A stretch of DNA of 64,000 bases from Neisseria leonii (GTDB lineage: Bacteria > Pseudomonadota > Gammaproteobacteria > Burkholderiales > Neisseriaceae). The position numbers were made by a program, and so were the translations under genes. Location: the NCBI RefSeq assembly GCF_028776105.2, contig NZ_CP145606.1:496001-560000 (forward strand), written 5' to 3'. How positions within the stretch are numbered: the first letter of the stretch is position 1; each line of letters starts with the position of its first letter. Below are positions 36,900-46,304 of this stretch, in pieces. The notes beneath the pieces are model-generated. The model saw only the letters and a program-made list of their open reading frames with translations, did not search any database and was not told where the DNA came from.

Positions 36900-38036
36900 A
36901 TGTTTCCGGCCGACAGCGTGGGCTTGGTCAGCCCGCAGAAAATCGCTTTCGATACCCCGCTTACCCTGCAAAGCGGCCGTGTCCTGCCGCGTTTTGATTT
37001 GATGGTGGAGACTTACGGCCGTCTGAATGCGGCCAAAGACAATGCGGTATTGGTCTGTCATGCTTTGTCGGGGCATCATCATGTGGCCGGTTATCACAGT
37101 GAGAACGACAAGCAGCCGGGCTGGTGGGACAATATGGTCGGACCGGGCAAGCCGGTGGATACCGACCGTTTTTTTGTGGTCGGTGTCAATAATCTGGGCG
37201 GCTGCCACGGCAGTACCGGTCCTTTGAGTACCAATCCCGAAACGGGCGGCGAATACGGCGCGGATTTTCCGGTGGTTACCGTCAAAGACTGGGTACGCAG
37301 CCAAGCCATGCTGGCCGATTATTTCGGCATCGGGAAATGGGCGGCGGTCATCGGCGGCAGTATGGGCGGTATGCAGGCCTTGCAATGGGCGGTGGATTAT
37401 CCCAAGCGGATTGCTCATGCGCTGGTGATTGCCGCCGCGCCGCGCCTGACGGCGCAGAATATCGCTTTTAACGATGTGGCGCGCCAAGCCATCATTACCG
37501 ACCCCGATTTTCACGGCGGCCACTACCGCCGCCACGGCACATTGCCGCGCCGGGGTCTGCGCATCGCGCGCATGATGGGGCATATCACTTATCTGGCCGA
37601 AGCGGGTTTGGGGCAAAAGTTCGGCCGCAGTATGTGCCACGATACTTATCAGTACAACTACGATTTGGAATTTCAAATCGAATCGTATCTGCGCCACCAG
37701 GGCGACAAATTTGCCGAACAGTTTGATGCCAACACTTATCTGCGCATGACCAAAGCCTTGGATTATTTCTCGCCGGCCGAAGATTTCGGCGATGATTTGG
37801 TGGCCGCGCTCAAACAGGCCGAAGCCAAATTTTTTGTGGCCGGATTCAGCACCGACTGGCGGTTTGCGCCGCAGCGTTCGCGCGCATTGGTCAAGCATTT
37901 GGTGAAAGCGGGCAAGTCGGTGCAGTATATCGAAATCGAATCCGTCCACGGCCACGATGCCTTTCTGATGACCGACGAACCCTATATCCGCGCGGTGCGC
38001 GCCTTTATGAAAAATGTAGCCGGAAGCCCGATATGA
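36900..38036 (+). CDS. metX: Homoserine O-acyltransferase MetX
   Basis: Acylates homoserine for methionine synthesis; 378 residues, alpha/beta-hydrolase fold. The nucleophile elbow is [23 protein letters not shown] forms the oxyanion region; [12 protein letters not shown] is typical; the catalytic Asp and His are in STDWRFAP and VHGHDAFL. Proteins of this type with a MetW neighbour may use acetyl- or succinyl-CoA, which sequence by eye does not settle. The stop overlaps metW by four bases. Confidence 0.95.
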   Translation: MFPADSVGLVSPQKIAFDTPLTLQSGRVLPRFDLMVETYGRLNAAKDNAVLVCHALSGHHHVAGYHSENDKQPGWWDNMVGPGKPVDTDRFFVVGVNNLGGCHGSTGPLSTNPETGGEYGADFPVVTVKDWVRSQAMLADYFGIGKWAAVIGGSMGGMQALQWAVDYPKRIAHALVIAAAPRLTAQNIAFNDVARQAIITDPDFHGGHYRRHGTLPRRGLRIARMMGHITYLAEAGLGQKFGRSMCHDTYQYNYDLEFQIESYLRHQGDKFAEQFDANTYLRMTKALDYFSPAEDFGDDLVAALKQAEAKFFVAGFSTDWRFAPQRSRALVKHLVKAGKSVQYIEIESVHGHDAFLMTDEPYIRAVRAFMKNVAGSPI

Positions 38037-38620
38037 CACAGTTGCGCGATGATTTGCAGTTGATTTACGACTGGATTCCCGCAGAAAGCCGCGTGTTGGA
38101 TTTGGGCTGCGGCGACGGCGCGCTGCTGGCCGCGCTGGTGGCACAGAAAGGCTGTACGGGCTACGGGGTGGAAATCGACACCGAAGGTGTACTGGCCTCG
38201 ATTGCCCGCGGGGTAAACGTTATTCAAGCCGATTTGGAGCAAGGTTTGCGCGATTTCGACAGCAACAGCTTCGATGTGATTGTGCTGAGCCAAACCATTC
38301 AGGCCATGCAGAACACGGAAACCATTCTGCGGGATTTGAAACGCGTCGCCACGCAGGCGATTGTTTCCTTTCCCAATTTCGGCTATTGGCGCAACCGTCT
38401 GCAAATCGCATTGGGCGGCCATATGCCGGTGAGCGAGCGTATGCCGTACCAATGGTATAACACGCCGAACATCCATTGGTGTACCTTGAAAGATTTCGAC
38501 CGGCTGTGTGCGAAAAACCGCATCGGCGTGCTGGAGCGCGCCGTGATGACGGGAGGCAGACGCATCAGCCTGATGCCGAATCTGCTGGGCAGTCTCGCGT
38601 TTTACCGTATCGGCGGCTAA
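38033..38620 (+). CDS. metW: Methionine biosynthesis protein MetW
   Basis: A 195-residue SAM-dependent methyltransferase-fold protein that works with MetX. Motif [25 protein letters not shown] and [25 protein letters not shown] match MetW. Overlaps metX by ATGA, so their translation is coupled. The stop TAA runs directly into a DUS (TAAGGCCGTCTGAA). Confidence 0.93.
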   Translation: MTQLRDDLQLIYDWIPAESRVLDLGCGDGALLAALVAQKGCTGYGVEIDTEGVLASIARGVNVIQADLEQGLRDFDSNSFDVIVLSQTIQAMQNTETILRDLKRVATQAIVSFPNFGYWRNRLQIALGGHMPVSERMPYQWYNTPNIHWCTLKDFDRLCAKNRIGVLERAVMTGGRRISLMPNLLGSLAFYRIGG

Positions 38621-38938
38621 GGCCGTCTGAAACAGTGCCGCGCAGCCTGTTTCGCAGCTGTTTTCAGACGGCATGATACGGCTGCTGCTGATGCGGCAGC
38701 AGGTACGTTGTGCTAGAATGGCGGTCATGTCCGTACCGTATTTCAAGGCTTGGCGGCACGGCGGGGAAATTTTGATGTCTCGGATGCCGGTCGGGTCTGT
38801 GTACGGAATCAGGCCGTCCCGGTGTCTGCCGCCGGAGGAGTCAGGCCTTAGAAAGCCGTCTGAAAACACCGGTTCTGCACAGGAAAATGCCGTTTCCGTT
38901 TTTCAGACGGCCTGTTACCAACGATTAGGAAAATCAGC
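38621..38938. other. Intergenic region metW / maeB with two inverted DUS pairs
   Basis: A gap of 318 bases. Pair 1 (38621-38672) is the metW terminator. Pair 2 (about 38852-38912, GCCGTCTGAAAAC...TTTTTCAGACGGCCT) has a long loop and lies 27 bases before maeB. Between them a TAGAAT at 38714-38719 is the only promoter-like element I see; no gene or RNA is recognised. Confidence 0.5.
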
Positions 38939-41218
38939 ATGGATGATTTAATCAAAGAAGCAGCACTCAAATTTCACGAATACCCCAATCCGGGCAAAAT
39001 CCAAGTGGCGCCGACCAAGCCTCTGGCGACCCAATACGATCTGTCGCTGGCCTATTCGCCGGGTGTGGCCGCACCGTGTATGGAAATCTATGCTGACCCG
39101 CTCAATGCCTACAAATACACCGCGCGCGGCAACCTGGTGGCCGTGATTTCCAACGGTACTGCCGTTTTGGGCTTGGGCAACATCGGTCCTTTGGCCTCCA
39201 AACCCGTGATGGAAGGCAAGGGTGTTCTGTTTAAGAAGTTCGCCGGTATCGACGTATTCGATATCGAAGTGAACGAAACCGATCCCGACAAGCTGGTCGA
39301 AATCATCTCTGCGCTGGAACCGACATTCGGCGGCATCAATCTGGAAGACATCAAAGCCCCCGAGTGTTTCTATATCGAGAAAAAACTGCGCGAACGCTGC
39401 AATATCCCCGTTTTCCACGACGATCAGCACGGTACGGCCATTATTACGGCCGCTGCCGTACTCAACGCCCTGCGCGTAACCGGCAAAAAAATCGAAGAAG
39501 TGAAATTGGTCTGCTCCGGCGCGGGCGCGGCGGCGATTGCCTGTCTGGATCTGCTGGTTGCTTTGGGTATGCAGCGCGAAAATATTACCGTGTGCGATTC
39601 CAAAGGTGTGATTTTCCGCACCCGCGAAGACCGCGAACGTATGGATGAGAGCAAAGTGCGTTATGCCGTAGAAGACAACGGTCAGCGCACGCTGGGCGAT
39701 GCCGTGCCGGGCAAAGACATTTTCCTCGGCCTTTCCGGTGCCAACCTGCTCAAAGCCGAGATGCTCAAACAGATGGCCGACTCGCCGATTGTGCTGGCTC
39801 TGGCCAATCCCCAGCCGGAAATCTGGCCGCCCGAGGCCAAAGCTGTGCGCCCCGATGTGATTATCGGTACCGGTCGTTCGGATTTCCCGAACCAGGTTAA
39901 TAATGTCCTGTGCTTCCCGTTTATTTTCCGCGGTGCGCTCGATGTGGGCGCAACCACGATTAACGAAGAAATGAAGCTGGCCTGCGTACGCGCGATTGCC
40001 GATTTGGCGATGGCAGAATCCAGTGCCGAAGTGGCCGGTGCCTACGGTGATGCCGATTTGACTTTCGGTCCCGAGTATCTGATTCCGAAACCGTTCGACC
40101 CGCGCCTGATTGCCAAAATCGCACCGGCCGTGGCGCAGGCGGCCATGGATTCGGGCGTGGCCGCCCGTCCGATTGCCGATATGGAAGCTTATGTCGAACA
40201 ATTGAACGAATTTGTTTACAAAACCAGCCTGATTATGCGTCCGGTCTTTGCGCAGGCGAAAAAAGACATCAAACGCATCGTGCTGACCGAAGGCGAAGAC
40301 GAGCGTGTGCTGCACGCGGCACAGCAGGTGGTGTCGCAGAAACTGGCGTTTCCGATTTTGGTCGGCGATGCGCGCCTGATTGAAGAGCGTCTGCACAGCC
40401 AAGGCCTGACTATCCGTTCCGGTACCGATTTCGAGCTGATCGACATCAACGATAACCCATATTTCGACGAAAGTGCCAAAGCCTATTACGAACTGCTCAA
40501 ACGCAAAGGCGTAACCGAAGAAATGGCCCGCCGCCGCGTGCGCGCAAACAGCACGCTGGTCGGTGCGCTGATGGTGCGGTTGGGGTATGCCGACGGTCTG
40601 GTATGCGGCACGATGGGGCGTTTCCGAGACCATTTCTCGATTATGGAGGAAGTCATCGGTTACGATAATCCCGAAAAGCATGCTTTTGCCATGAACGCGC
40701 TGATTTCCAACAAAGGCAATTTCTTTATCGCCGATACTTATGTCAATCACGACCCGACGGCCGAGCAGCTGGCCAAGGGGACACTGATGTGTGCGGCCGA
40801 AATGAAGCGTTTCGGCATCAAGCCGAAAGTCGCGCTGATTTCCAACTCCAACTACGGTTCGCACAGCGACAAAGACAGCGACAAAATGCAGGCAACGCTG
40901 GAATTGGTGCGCCAATGGGATCCGGATTTGGAAATCGACGGCGAAATGCAGGCCGATGTGGCTTTGGACGAAGAAATGCGCAAGAGCATTTTCCCCGAAA
41001 CCACATTGTCCGGCGCGGCCAATCTGCTGGTGATGCCGAATGTGGAAGCGGCCAATATCAGCTACAACCTGCTGCGCGTGAATGCGACCAACGGCATTAC
41101 GGTCGGTCCGATTCTGATGGGCCTGAACCGGCCGGTGCATATCGTTACCCCGATTTCCACCGTGCGCCGTATTGTCAATATGATTGCGCTGGCCGCCGTT
41201 GATGCGCAACGCCAATAA
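38939..41218 (+). CDS. maeB: NADP-dependent malic enzyme, MaeB type
   Basis: Decarboxylates malate to pyruvate; 759 residues, the two-domain MaeB form. N-terminal malic enzyme: [35 protein letters not shown] and the nucleotide-binding [16 protein letters not shown]. From about residue 430 a phosphotransacetylase-like domain follows ([46 protein letters not shown]), thought to be regulatory, sensing acetyl-CoA, rather than catalytic. A DUS hairpin follows. Confidence 0.96.
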   Translation: MDDLIKEAALKFHEYPNPGKIQVAPTKPLATQYDLSLAYSPGVAAPCMEIYADPLNAYKYTARGNLVAVISNGTAVLGLGNIGPLASKPVMEGKGVLFKKFAGIDVFDIEVNETDPDKLVEIISALEPTFGGINLEDIKAPECFYIEKKLRERCNIPVFHDDQHGTAIITAAAVLNALRVTGKKIEEVKLVCSGAGAAAIACLDLLVALGMQRENITVCDSKGVIFRTREDRERMDESKVRYAVEDNGQRTLGDAVPGKDIFLGLSGANLLKAEMLKQMADSPIVLALANPQPEIWPPEAKAVRPDVIIGTGRSDFPNQVNNVLCFPFIFRGALDVGATTINEEMKLACVRAIADLAMAESSAEVAGAYGDADLTFGPEYLIPKPFDPRLIAKIAPAVAQAAMDSGVAARPIADMEAYVEQLNEFVYKTSLIMRPVFAQAKKDIKRIVLTEGEDERVLHAAQQVVSQKLAFPILVGDARLIEERLHSQGLTIRSGTDFELIDINDNPYFDESAKAYYELLKRKGVTEEMARRRVRANSTLVGALMVRLGYADGLVCGTMGRFRDHFSIMEEVIGYDNPEKHAFAMNALISNKGNFFIADTYVNHDPTAEQLAKGTLMCAAEMKRFGIKPKVALISNSNYGSHSDKDSDKMQATLELVRQWDPDLEIDGEMQADVALDEEMRKSIFPETTLSGAANLLVMPNVEAANISYNLLRVNATNGITVGPILMGLNRPVHIVTPISTVRRIVNMIALAAVDAQRQ

Positions 41219-41252
41219 AGGCAGGGCTTAAATTTACGTAAATTCTGTCAGA

Positions 41253-41288
41253 AAAGGCCGTCTGAAATTCAATTCAGACGGCCTTTCC
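41253..41288. terminator. DUS-pair hairpin after maeB
   Basis: AAGGCCGTCTGAATT-type arms: AAAGGCCGTCTGAAATT opposite AATTCAGACGGCCTTTCC, with a very short loop. Confidence 0.8.
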
Positions 41289-41322
41289 TTTACAATAACC
41301 CCCTTGTTTGGCGAGGAAAAGC

Positions 41323-41739
41323 ATGAAACCGGATTGCCCGATCTGTTGCGCGGAAAATGAAGAAATCCTGCTGCAAACCCCGCAGTTGCGCGTGATTGCG
41401 CTGCACAACGAGCCGAACGCACCGGCCTTCTGCCGCGTCATCTGGCAGGAGCATACTGCCGAAATGACCGATTTGGCACCGGCGCAGCGTGCTTTGCTGA
41501 TGGAAACCGTTTATCGTGTGGAAGCGGCGATGCGCACAGTGTTGCGGCCGGTCAAAATCAATTTGGCCAGTCTCGGCAATGTGGTGCCGCATCTGCATTG
41601 GCATATTATTGCACGCTTTGAAAACGATGCCTGCTTCCCCGCGCCGGTATGGACGGCGGCGCAGCGTGAGGCTGCCGTTACCCTGCCGCCCGACTGGCAG
41701 CTCCGTGTGGCCGAACTGCTGGCAGCCGGTTCTGCCTGA
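41323..41739 (+). CDS. HIT family protein
   Basis: A 138-residue histidine-triad nucleotide-binding protein. The triad is HLHWHII near residue 95, with the upstream NLASLGNVVPH and N-terminal CPICCAENEEILLQ typical of Fhit-like or Ap4A-hydrolase-related bacterial members. The substrate is unknown; such proteins hydrolyse dinucleotide polyphosphates or adenylyl conjugates. GAGGAAAAGC precedes the ATG at 41323. Confidence 0.88.
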   Translation: MKPDCPICCAENEEILLQTPQLRVIALHNEPNAPAFCRVIWQEHTAEMTDLAPAQRALLMETVYRVEAAMRTVLRPVKINLASLGNVVPHLHWHIIARFENDACFPAPVWTAAQREAAVTLPPDWQLRVAELLAAGSA

Positions 41740-41783
41740 TATTTGACCGGTATGCCGAACCTCCATTCTCCGAAAAGGACTGT

Positions 41784-42962
41784 ATGAATATTGTATTATC
41801 CCGCCGCGGCCTGCTGCGCGGCGGCGCGGCACTGGCAGGCAGCGGCCTGCTGGCCGCCTGTGCCGCACCCGCACCGAAACCCGCCGCCCGCCCGGCCGCG
41901 TCCGCCAGCCCGGTTTCATCCGGCCGTGTACCCTCTGTATCAGGAAATACCGTGTTACGCATTATCGCTTCTTCGGGTTTCGGTTCCGACGGCAACCGTA
42001 TCCAAACCGCGCTCAACCGATTGAGCCATGCCGGTTTCAGTGTGACCAACCATCAGGCGGCCTACCGCCGTTTCCAGCGTTTTGCCGGTACGGATCAGGA
42101 GCGTATTGCCGATTTTCAGGATATGGCGGCGGGCAGGGTTGCGACGCCGAAAGTGATTATGGGCTTCCGTGGCGGTTACGGTGCGCACCGTCTGCTGCCG
42201 CACATCGATTTCGCTTCGCTGGGCGCACGTATGCGCGAGCAGGGCACGCTGTTTTTCGGTTTCAGCGATGTGTGCGCACTGCAGTTGGCCTTATTGGCCA
42301 AAGGCAAAATGATGAGCTTTGCCGGCCCGATGGCATACAGCGAGTTCGGCCGTCCCGTTTTGTCGGATTTCACCATGGACTCCTTTATTCGGGGCACTAC
42401 CGATCCGAACCATACCATTCACGTTTTCGATGAAATGCAGACACGGCCGGTTCAGGCGGAGGGCGTGTTTTGGGGCGGCAATCTGAGCGTGTTGGCGGCA
42501 TTGGCCGGATCGCCGTATCTGCCCGACATCAGCGGCGGGATTCTGTTTCTGGAAGATGTCGGAGAGCAGCCCTACCGTATCGAGCGTATGCTGCAAACCC
42601 TGCTGCTGGCCGGAGTGCTGCAAAAACAGCAGGCGGTTATTCTGGGCGATTTCCGCATGGGTTCGATCCGTGATGTCTATGACAGCAGCTATACGCTTTC
42701 AACTGTGGCGGCGCAAATCAGCCGCACGGCGAAAGTGCCGGTATTGAGCGGTTTTCCGTTCGGCCATATTGCCGACAAAGCCACATTCCCCTTGGGCGCA
42801 CACGCCAAGCTGCGCAGCAGCGGCAACGGCTATTCGGTACAGTTTGGCGGTTATCCCACGCTGAACCTGTCTGTTTTGGCTTTGGATACGCTGCGTCCGT
42901 CTGCTGTAGGCGTGGAGACCAGCGGTTTTGTGGCGGAGGACAGCGCGGCGGAATCCGATTAA
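41784..42962 (+). CDS. ldcA: LD-carboxypeptidase (S66), predicted Tat lipoprotein
   Basis: Cuts the terminal D-Ala from peptidoglycan tetrapeptides; 392 residues. The N-terminus SRRGLLRGGAALAGSGLLAAC carries both a twin-arginine motif and a lipobox (Cys26), so it is predicted to be a Tat-exported lipoprotein, unlike cytoplasmic E. coli LdcA. A Pro/Ala/Ser linker leads to the S66 domain: FRGGYGAHRLLPHID, nucleophile Ser161 in FGFSDV, LEDVGEQPYRIERML with the catalytic Glu, and FPFGHIADK with the His. The gonococcal homologue is also periplasmic. Starts 44 bases after the HIT gene. Confidence 0.92.
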   Translation: MNIVLSRRGLLRGGAALAGSGLLAACAAPAPKPAARPAASASPVSSGRVPSVSGNTVLRIIASSGFGSDGNRIQTALNRLSHAGFSVTNHQAAYRRFQRFAGTDQERIADFQDMAAGRVATPKVIMGFRGGYGAHRLLPHIDFASLGARMREQGTLFFGFSDVCALQLALLAKGKMMSFAGPMAYSEFGRPVLSDFTMDSFIRGTTDPNHTIHVFDEMQTRPVQAEGVFWGGNLSVLAALAGSPYLPDISGGILFLEDVGEQPYRIERMLQTLLLAGVLQKQQAVILGDFRMGSIRDVYDSSYTLSTVAAQISRTAKVPVLSGFPFGHIADKATFPLGAHAKLRSSGNGYSVQFGGYPTLNLSVLALDTLRPSAVGVETSGFVAEDSAAESD

Positions 42963-43015
42963 TCAGATCATCAGGGCTTCAAGATTTCTTGAATTTTTGT
43001 TGATATTCTTCTATC

Positions 43016-43058
43016 AGGCCGTCTGAATCCGATCACCATTTTGATTCAGACGGCCTTT
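43016..43058. terminator. DUS-pair hairpin between ldcA and nadK
   Basis: AGGCCGTCTGAATC and GATTCAGACGGCCTTT, between convergent genes. Confidence 0.8.
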
Positions 43059-43104
43059 GGGTTGTTGGAGACAGCGGCAAGGCGCTGCGGACAGGAAAAC
43101 GCGG

Positions 43105-44013
43105 TCAGAATTTATCCGACAGATTGACCAGCTGTTCGCCCCAGTGCAGTTTTTGGCGCAGGATTTTGTAGTATTGGTAGTCGCTGGGATGCAGTACGCG
43201 CAGGCTGTGGCGGTAGCGGTGGATACGGATACTGTCGCCGGTGTGGACATCGGTATGCGACTGGCCGTCGAAGTGGACGCGGCCGTCGCCCGCTTTGGTA
43301 ATGAGAATATTGATTTCGCAGGTGTCGGGGACGGCAATCGGGCGGTTGGTCATCGATTGCGGGCAAATCGGCACCAGCGTAAATGCACGCAGGCTGGCTT
43401 GCAGAATCGGTCCGCCGGCGGCCAGCGAATAGGCAGTCGAGCCGGTGGGCGTGGCGACAATCAGGCCGTCGGAGCGTTGGCTGCACACAAATTCCTGATC
43501 GATAAAAACTTCAAATTCAATCATTTGCCCCGCACCGCCGCGCGAGATAACGACATCGTTCAGTGCGAGAGCCGTATTGACGGAGGCGTTGTCGCGCAGT
43601 AGGGCGGCTTCGAGCAGGATACGTTCTTCCGCGCGGTACTTGCCGGTCAGCATACCGCCGATTTCGCCGGTCATGTTTTCGCGCGGCACTTGGGTAAGAA
43701 AGCCCAAATGCCCCTGATTGACACCGATCAGCGGGACGCGGAACGGGGCAACTTCGCGGGCAACAGACAAAAATGTACCGTCGCCGCCCAAGGCAACCAC
43801 CAAATCGCAACGCCGCGCAATCGAGGCTTTGGTTTCCCAGTGGCAGCGCCCGGCATCTTCGGCATCGAGCAGATCGGGGGCGATACTTTCGCCGTCCAGA
43901 TAAACATGGATTTTCCGTGCCAGTAAAAAGCACACCAATTCTTGCAGGCAGTGTTCGATGTGCGGGGTTTGCGGCCGGATAACGATGCCGATGTGTTTGA
44001 ACTGGCTGATCAT
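43105..44013 (-). CDS. nadK: NAD kinase
   Basis: Phosphorylates NAD to NADP; 302 residues. The GGDGT motif is VALGGDGTFLS; LNDVVISRGG and TPTGSTAYSLAAGG form the NAD site; the C-terminus HPSDYQYYKILRQKLHWGE is as in other proteobacteria. Single gene, convergent with ldcA. Confidence 0.96.
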   Translation of the reverse strand: MISQFKHIGIVIRPQTPHIEHCLQELVCFLLARKIHVYLDGESIAPDLLDAEDAGRCHWETKASIARRCDLVVALGGDGTFLSVAREVAPFRVPLIGVNQGHLGFLTQVPRENMTGEIGGMLTGKYRAEERILLEAALLRDNASVNTALALNDVVISRGGAGQMIEFEVFIDQEFVCSQRSDGLIVATPTGSTAYSLAAGGPILQASLRAFTLVPICPQSMTNRPIAVPDTCEINILITKAGDGRVHFDGQSHTDVHTGDSIRIHRYRHSLRVLHPSDYQYYKILRQKLHWGEQLVNLSDKF

Positions 44014-44052
44014 GGGCGGGCAGGGCGGTTGGAAATGGGGCGATTATCCATG

Positions 44053-44097
44053 AAAAAAGGCCGTCTGAAAACGGGAAATTGCGTTTTCAGACGGCCT
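44053..44097. terminator. DUS-pair hairpin after efp
   Basis: AAAAAAGGCCGTCTGAAAAC and GTTTTCAGACGGCCT, 12 bases past the efp stop on the minus strand. Confidence 0.75.
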
Positions 44098-44108
44098 GTG
44101 CAGGGGCG

Positions 44109-44669
44109 TTAAGCGCGTTTGCGGAATTCGCCGGTACGGGTGTCGATTTCGACTTTGTCGCCGTTTTCGATATAGGACATCACCTGGATTTCGGTACCGC
44201 CGACCAGACGGGCGGTTTTCATCACTTTGCCCGAAGTATCGCCTTTAACGGCAGGCTCGGTGTATTCGACTTCGCGCACGATGATGGTGGGCAGCTCCAC
44301 GGAAATCGGGTTGCCTTCGTAGAACGTTACTTCGCACACGTCTTCCATGCCGTCCACGATGAATTTCAACGCGTCGCCGATGTTTTCGGCTTCGATTTCG
44401 TACTGGTTGAACTCTTCGTCCATAAAGACGTACATCGGATCGGCGAAATAGCTGTAAGTACAGTTTTTGCGTGCCAGAACGACGACATCGAATTTGTCGT
44501 CGGCTTTGTAGATGGTTTCGCTGGCTGCGCCGGTCAGCAGGTTTTTCAGTTTCATGCTGACTTTGGCAGAGGAGCGGCCGCCTTTGATGTACTCGGTTTT
44601 TTGAACCACCATCGGATCGTTGCCGACCATAAATACGTTGCCTGCGCGCAGTTCTTGTGCAGTTTTCAT
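44109..44669 (-). CDS. efp: Elongation factor P
   Basis: Rescues ribosomes stalled at polyproline; 186 residues, three beta-barrel domains. The tip of domain I reads [12 protein letters not shown] with Arg32 where E. coli has the modified Lys. Arg32 is the residue rhamnosylated by EarP, whose gene lies immediately upstream on the same strand, 51 bases away. Confidence 0.97.
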   Translation of the reverse strand: MKTAQELRAGNVFMVGNDPMVVQKTEYIKGGRSSAKVSMKLKNLLTGAASETIYKADDKFDVVVLARKNCTYSYFADPMYVFMDEEFNQYEIEAENIGDALKFIVDGMEDVCEVTFYEGNPISVELPTIIVREVEYTEPAVKGDTSGKVMKTARLVGGTEIQVMSYIENGDKVEIDTRTGEFRKRA

Positions 44670-44720
44670 GTTGTTGTTTCCGTTTTGGTTGGAAGTTGGG
44701 AAGAAAATAAACGCGCTATT

Positions 44721-45881
44721 TTAGCCTTGTCCGCAGAATTTGGCTAGTTTTTCCACGGCGGAAGGTTGTGCGTGCAGAGCGGCCGACCAGCGGTGCGTGC
44801 TGTCCTGCCAGCAGGCATATTGAGACATCAGGGTGTGCCAGGCGGTGGTACGGGCGGTGTCGTCCAATTTTTCTGAACCGTTGATCTCGCCCGATAAAGC
44901 CTGATGGGCACGGAAAACGGTAGCGTCGTAATACGGTGCGGCCAGTTGCCAGAAAGCGTCCAGCTTGGGCAAATGCGCCGCTTCGTCTTGCGGGTAGATA
45001 TGCCAGAGAAAGGGTTTGCCCGCCAATTGGGCGCGCACAAAGCTGTCTTCGCCGCGCACCACGGCCATATCGGCATGATGCAGCAGGTTGTCGAATTCAC
45101 TTTGCGGGACAAACGGCAGTCGGATCAGGCGGATATTGCCCAGCATGAAGCTGCTGCCGACAGTGTGCAGCGCATCGGCAGGCAGCATACCGGCCTGACG
45201 GAAACTGTCGGCAATCTGATGTCCGGCCAGCAGCAGGGTCAGCGGCCGGCCGAGTGTCTGCCAGGCGGCCAGCCATTGCGGCCAGACGGTACTGCGGTAA
45301 CCGAACAGCAGCCATTCGGGCGAACTGTTTTGCGGGGGGATGGGCAGGGCGGCGCGCCAGCGGCGCAGGGTTGCCGAGTCCGGTGCAGTATAGTTTTTTT
45401 CGCGCAGCAAACCGCCGCTTTTTTCACTGAAACCCATCAGCCAAAAATGTTTCCTGCTGCCGTCCGCAAGCAGGGAGGCTTTGCCGTGCATGGCTTCGGC
45501 CCACGCTTCGGCACTGAGATATTCCCAGTTCAGCCACCATGTGTCCGGTCGGCGGGCATGGTGTTCGACCGCTTCGGGCAGACGGCAGCCGAAGGTTTCG
45601 ATGATGTAATCGGGTGTGCCGGCACAGTGCAGGCCGTCTGCATGGCGGCCTTCCTGCCAGCGGTTCAAGTGTATGCCCTTGTAGGTGCAGGGCAGTGCGG
45701 GCAGGTCGGGACAGAGCGCGCGCAGGGCATTTTCATCGTCCAGCCACAGATAAACATCCGCCTGCCATTCGGCGGACAGTATTGTGGCCAGCCGCCAACT
45801 CACACCGATGTCGCCGAAATTGTCGATAACGGTGCAGAACAGCCAGCAGGCGGGGGGGCGGTGGCGGGCAGGTAGGGGCAT
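44721..45881 (-). CDS. earP: EF-P arginine rhamnosyltransferase EarP
   Basis: Transfers rhamnose from dTDP-L-rhamnose to Arg32 of EF-P; 386 residues, normal length. The N-terminal TVIDNFGDIGVSWRLA and the C-terminal LPFVPQSEFDNLLHHADMAVVRGEDSFVRAQLAGKPFLWHIYPQDEAAH are the characteristic EarP segments. The earP-efp pairing is conserved in Neisseria and Pseudomonas. Confidence 0.95.
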   Translation of the reverse strand: MPLPARHRPPACWLFCTVIDNFGDIGVSWRLATILSAEWQADVYLWLDDENALRALCPDLPALPCTYKGIHLNRWQEGRHADGLHCAGTPDYIIETFGCRLPEAVEHHARRPDTWWLNWEYLSAEAWAEAMHGKASLLADGSRKHFWLMGFSEKSGGLLREKNYTAPDSATLRRWRAALPIPPQNSSPEWLLFGYRSTVWPQWLAAWQTLGRPLTLLLAGHQIADSFRQAGMLPADALHTVGSSFMLGNIRLIRLPFVPQSEFDNLLHHADMAVVRGEDSFVRAQLAGKPFLWHIYPQDEAAHLPKLDAFWQLAAPYYDATVFRAHQALSGEINGSEKLDDTARTTAWHTLMSQYACWQDSTHRWSAALHAQPSAVEKLAKFCGQG

Positions 45882-45959
45882 AACGGGAAAAAAGCAAAAG
45901 GCGCAAGGGTTTACTGTATCGTTCGTTTTGTCAAGGAAAATGATGCGGCAAAATGTTTT

Positions 45960-45968
45960 TTATCCACA
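45960..45968 (+). promoter_or_regulatory. DnaA box 1
   Basis: TTATCCACA, an exact match to the consensus. Confidence 0.6.
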
Positions 45969-46148
45969 CGGCGGGAAAGCTCGGAGCTTGATGCCAAAAA
46001 GCAGCCGTTCTCAATACAGGTAAAGGGGTTTATGTTATATGTTTATGAAAATAAATGAATTTTTCAAACAGTCTAATTTTTGGGCAGTTTAGGCGCAGTG
46101 CCTGATTTATCGGGAAAAAGCACGGGCGTCCACGCACTACCCCCAGAC

Positions 46149-46157
46149 TTATCCACA
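46149..46157 (+). promoter_or_regulatory. DnaA box 2
   Basis: TTATCCACA, exact match and same orientation as box 1, 189 bases downstream and about 150 bases before the gyrA start. Confidence 0.6.
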
Positions 46158-46304
46158 GAAAATGTGTACACGCTTCCCGGCCGTCTGAAAAAGCATAGCA
46201 ACGCTGCTTCAGTTGTACCGCCCCTGCCGTGTTCCGGCCGATGCCGTGCGGGGCAATTGTGTGGTAAAATACGTGCTTAAATTTTCTGACCACGGCAGTT
46301 TGAC

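Larger units (their letters stand above)
45882..46304. other. Divergent intergenic region earP / gyrA
   Basis: A 423-base gap, AT-rich between about 46020 and 46085. It holds two perfect DnaA boxes, one DUS (about 46180-46191), a TTGACA on the minus strand (45929-45934) toward earP, and a weak TAAAAT (46265-46270) before gyrA. No coding frame is supported. Confidence 0.6.

Noticed and set aside
38948..41215. A 755-codon open frame antisense to maeB
   Set aside because: Same effect of codon bias. The rightward frame has all malic enzyme and phosphotransacetylase motifs.
45882..46304. Replication origin oriC
   Set aside because: Only two DnaA boxes, no clustered boxes or AT-rich 13-mers I can point to, and no dnaA/dnaN genes. 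Kept only as DnaA boxes.
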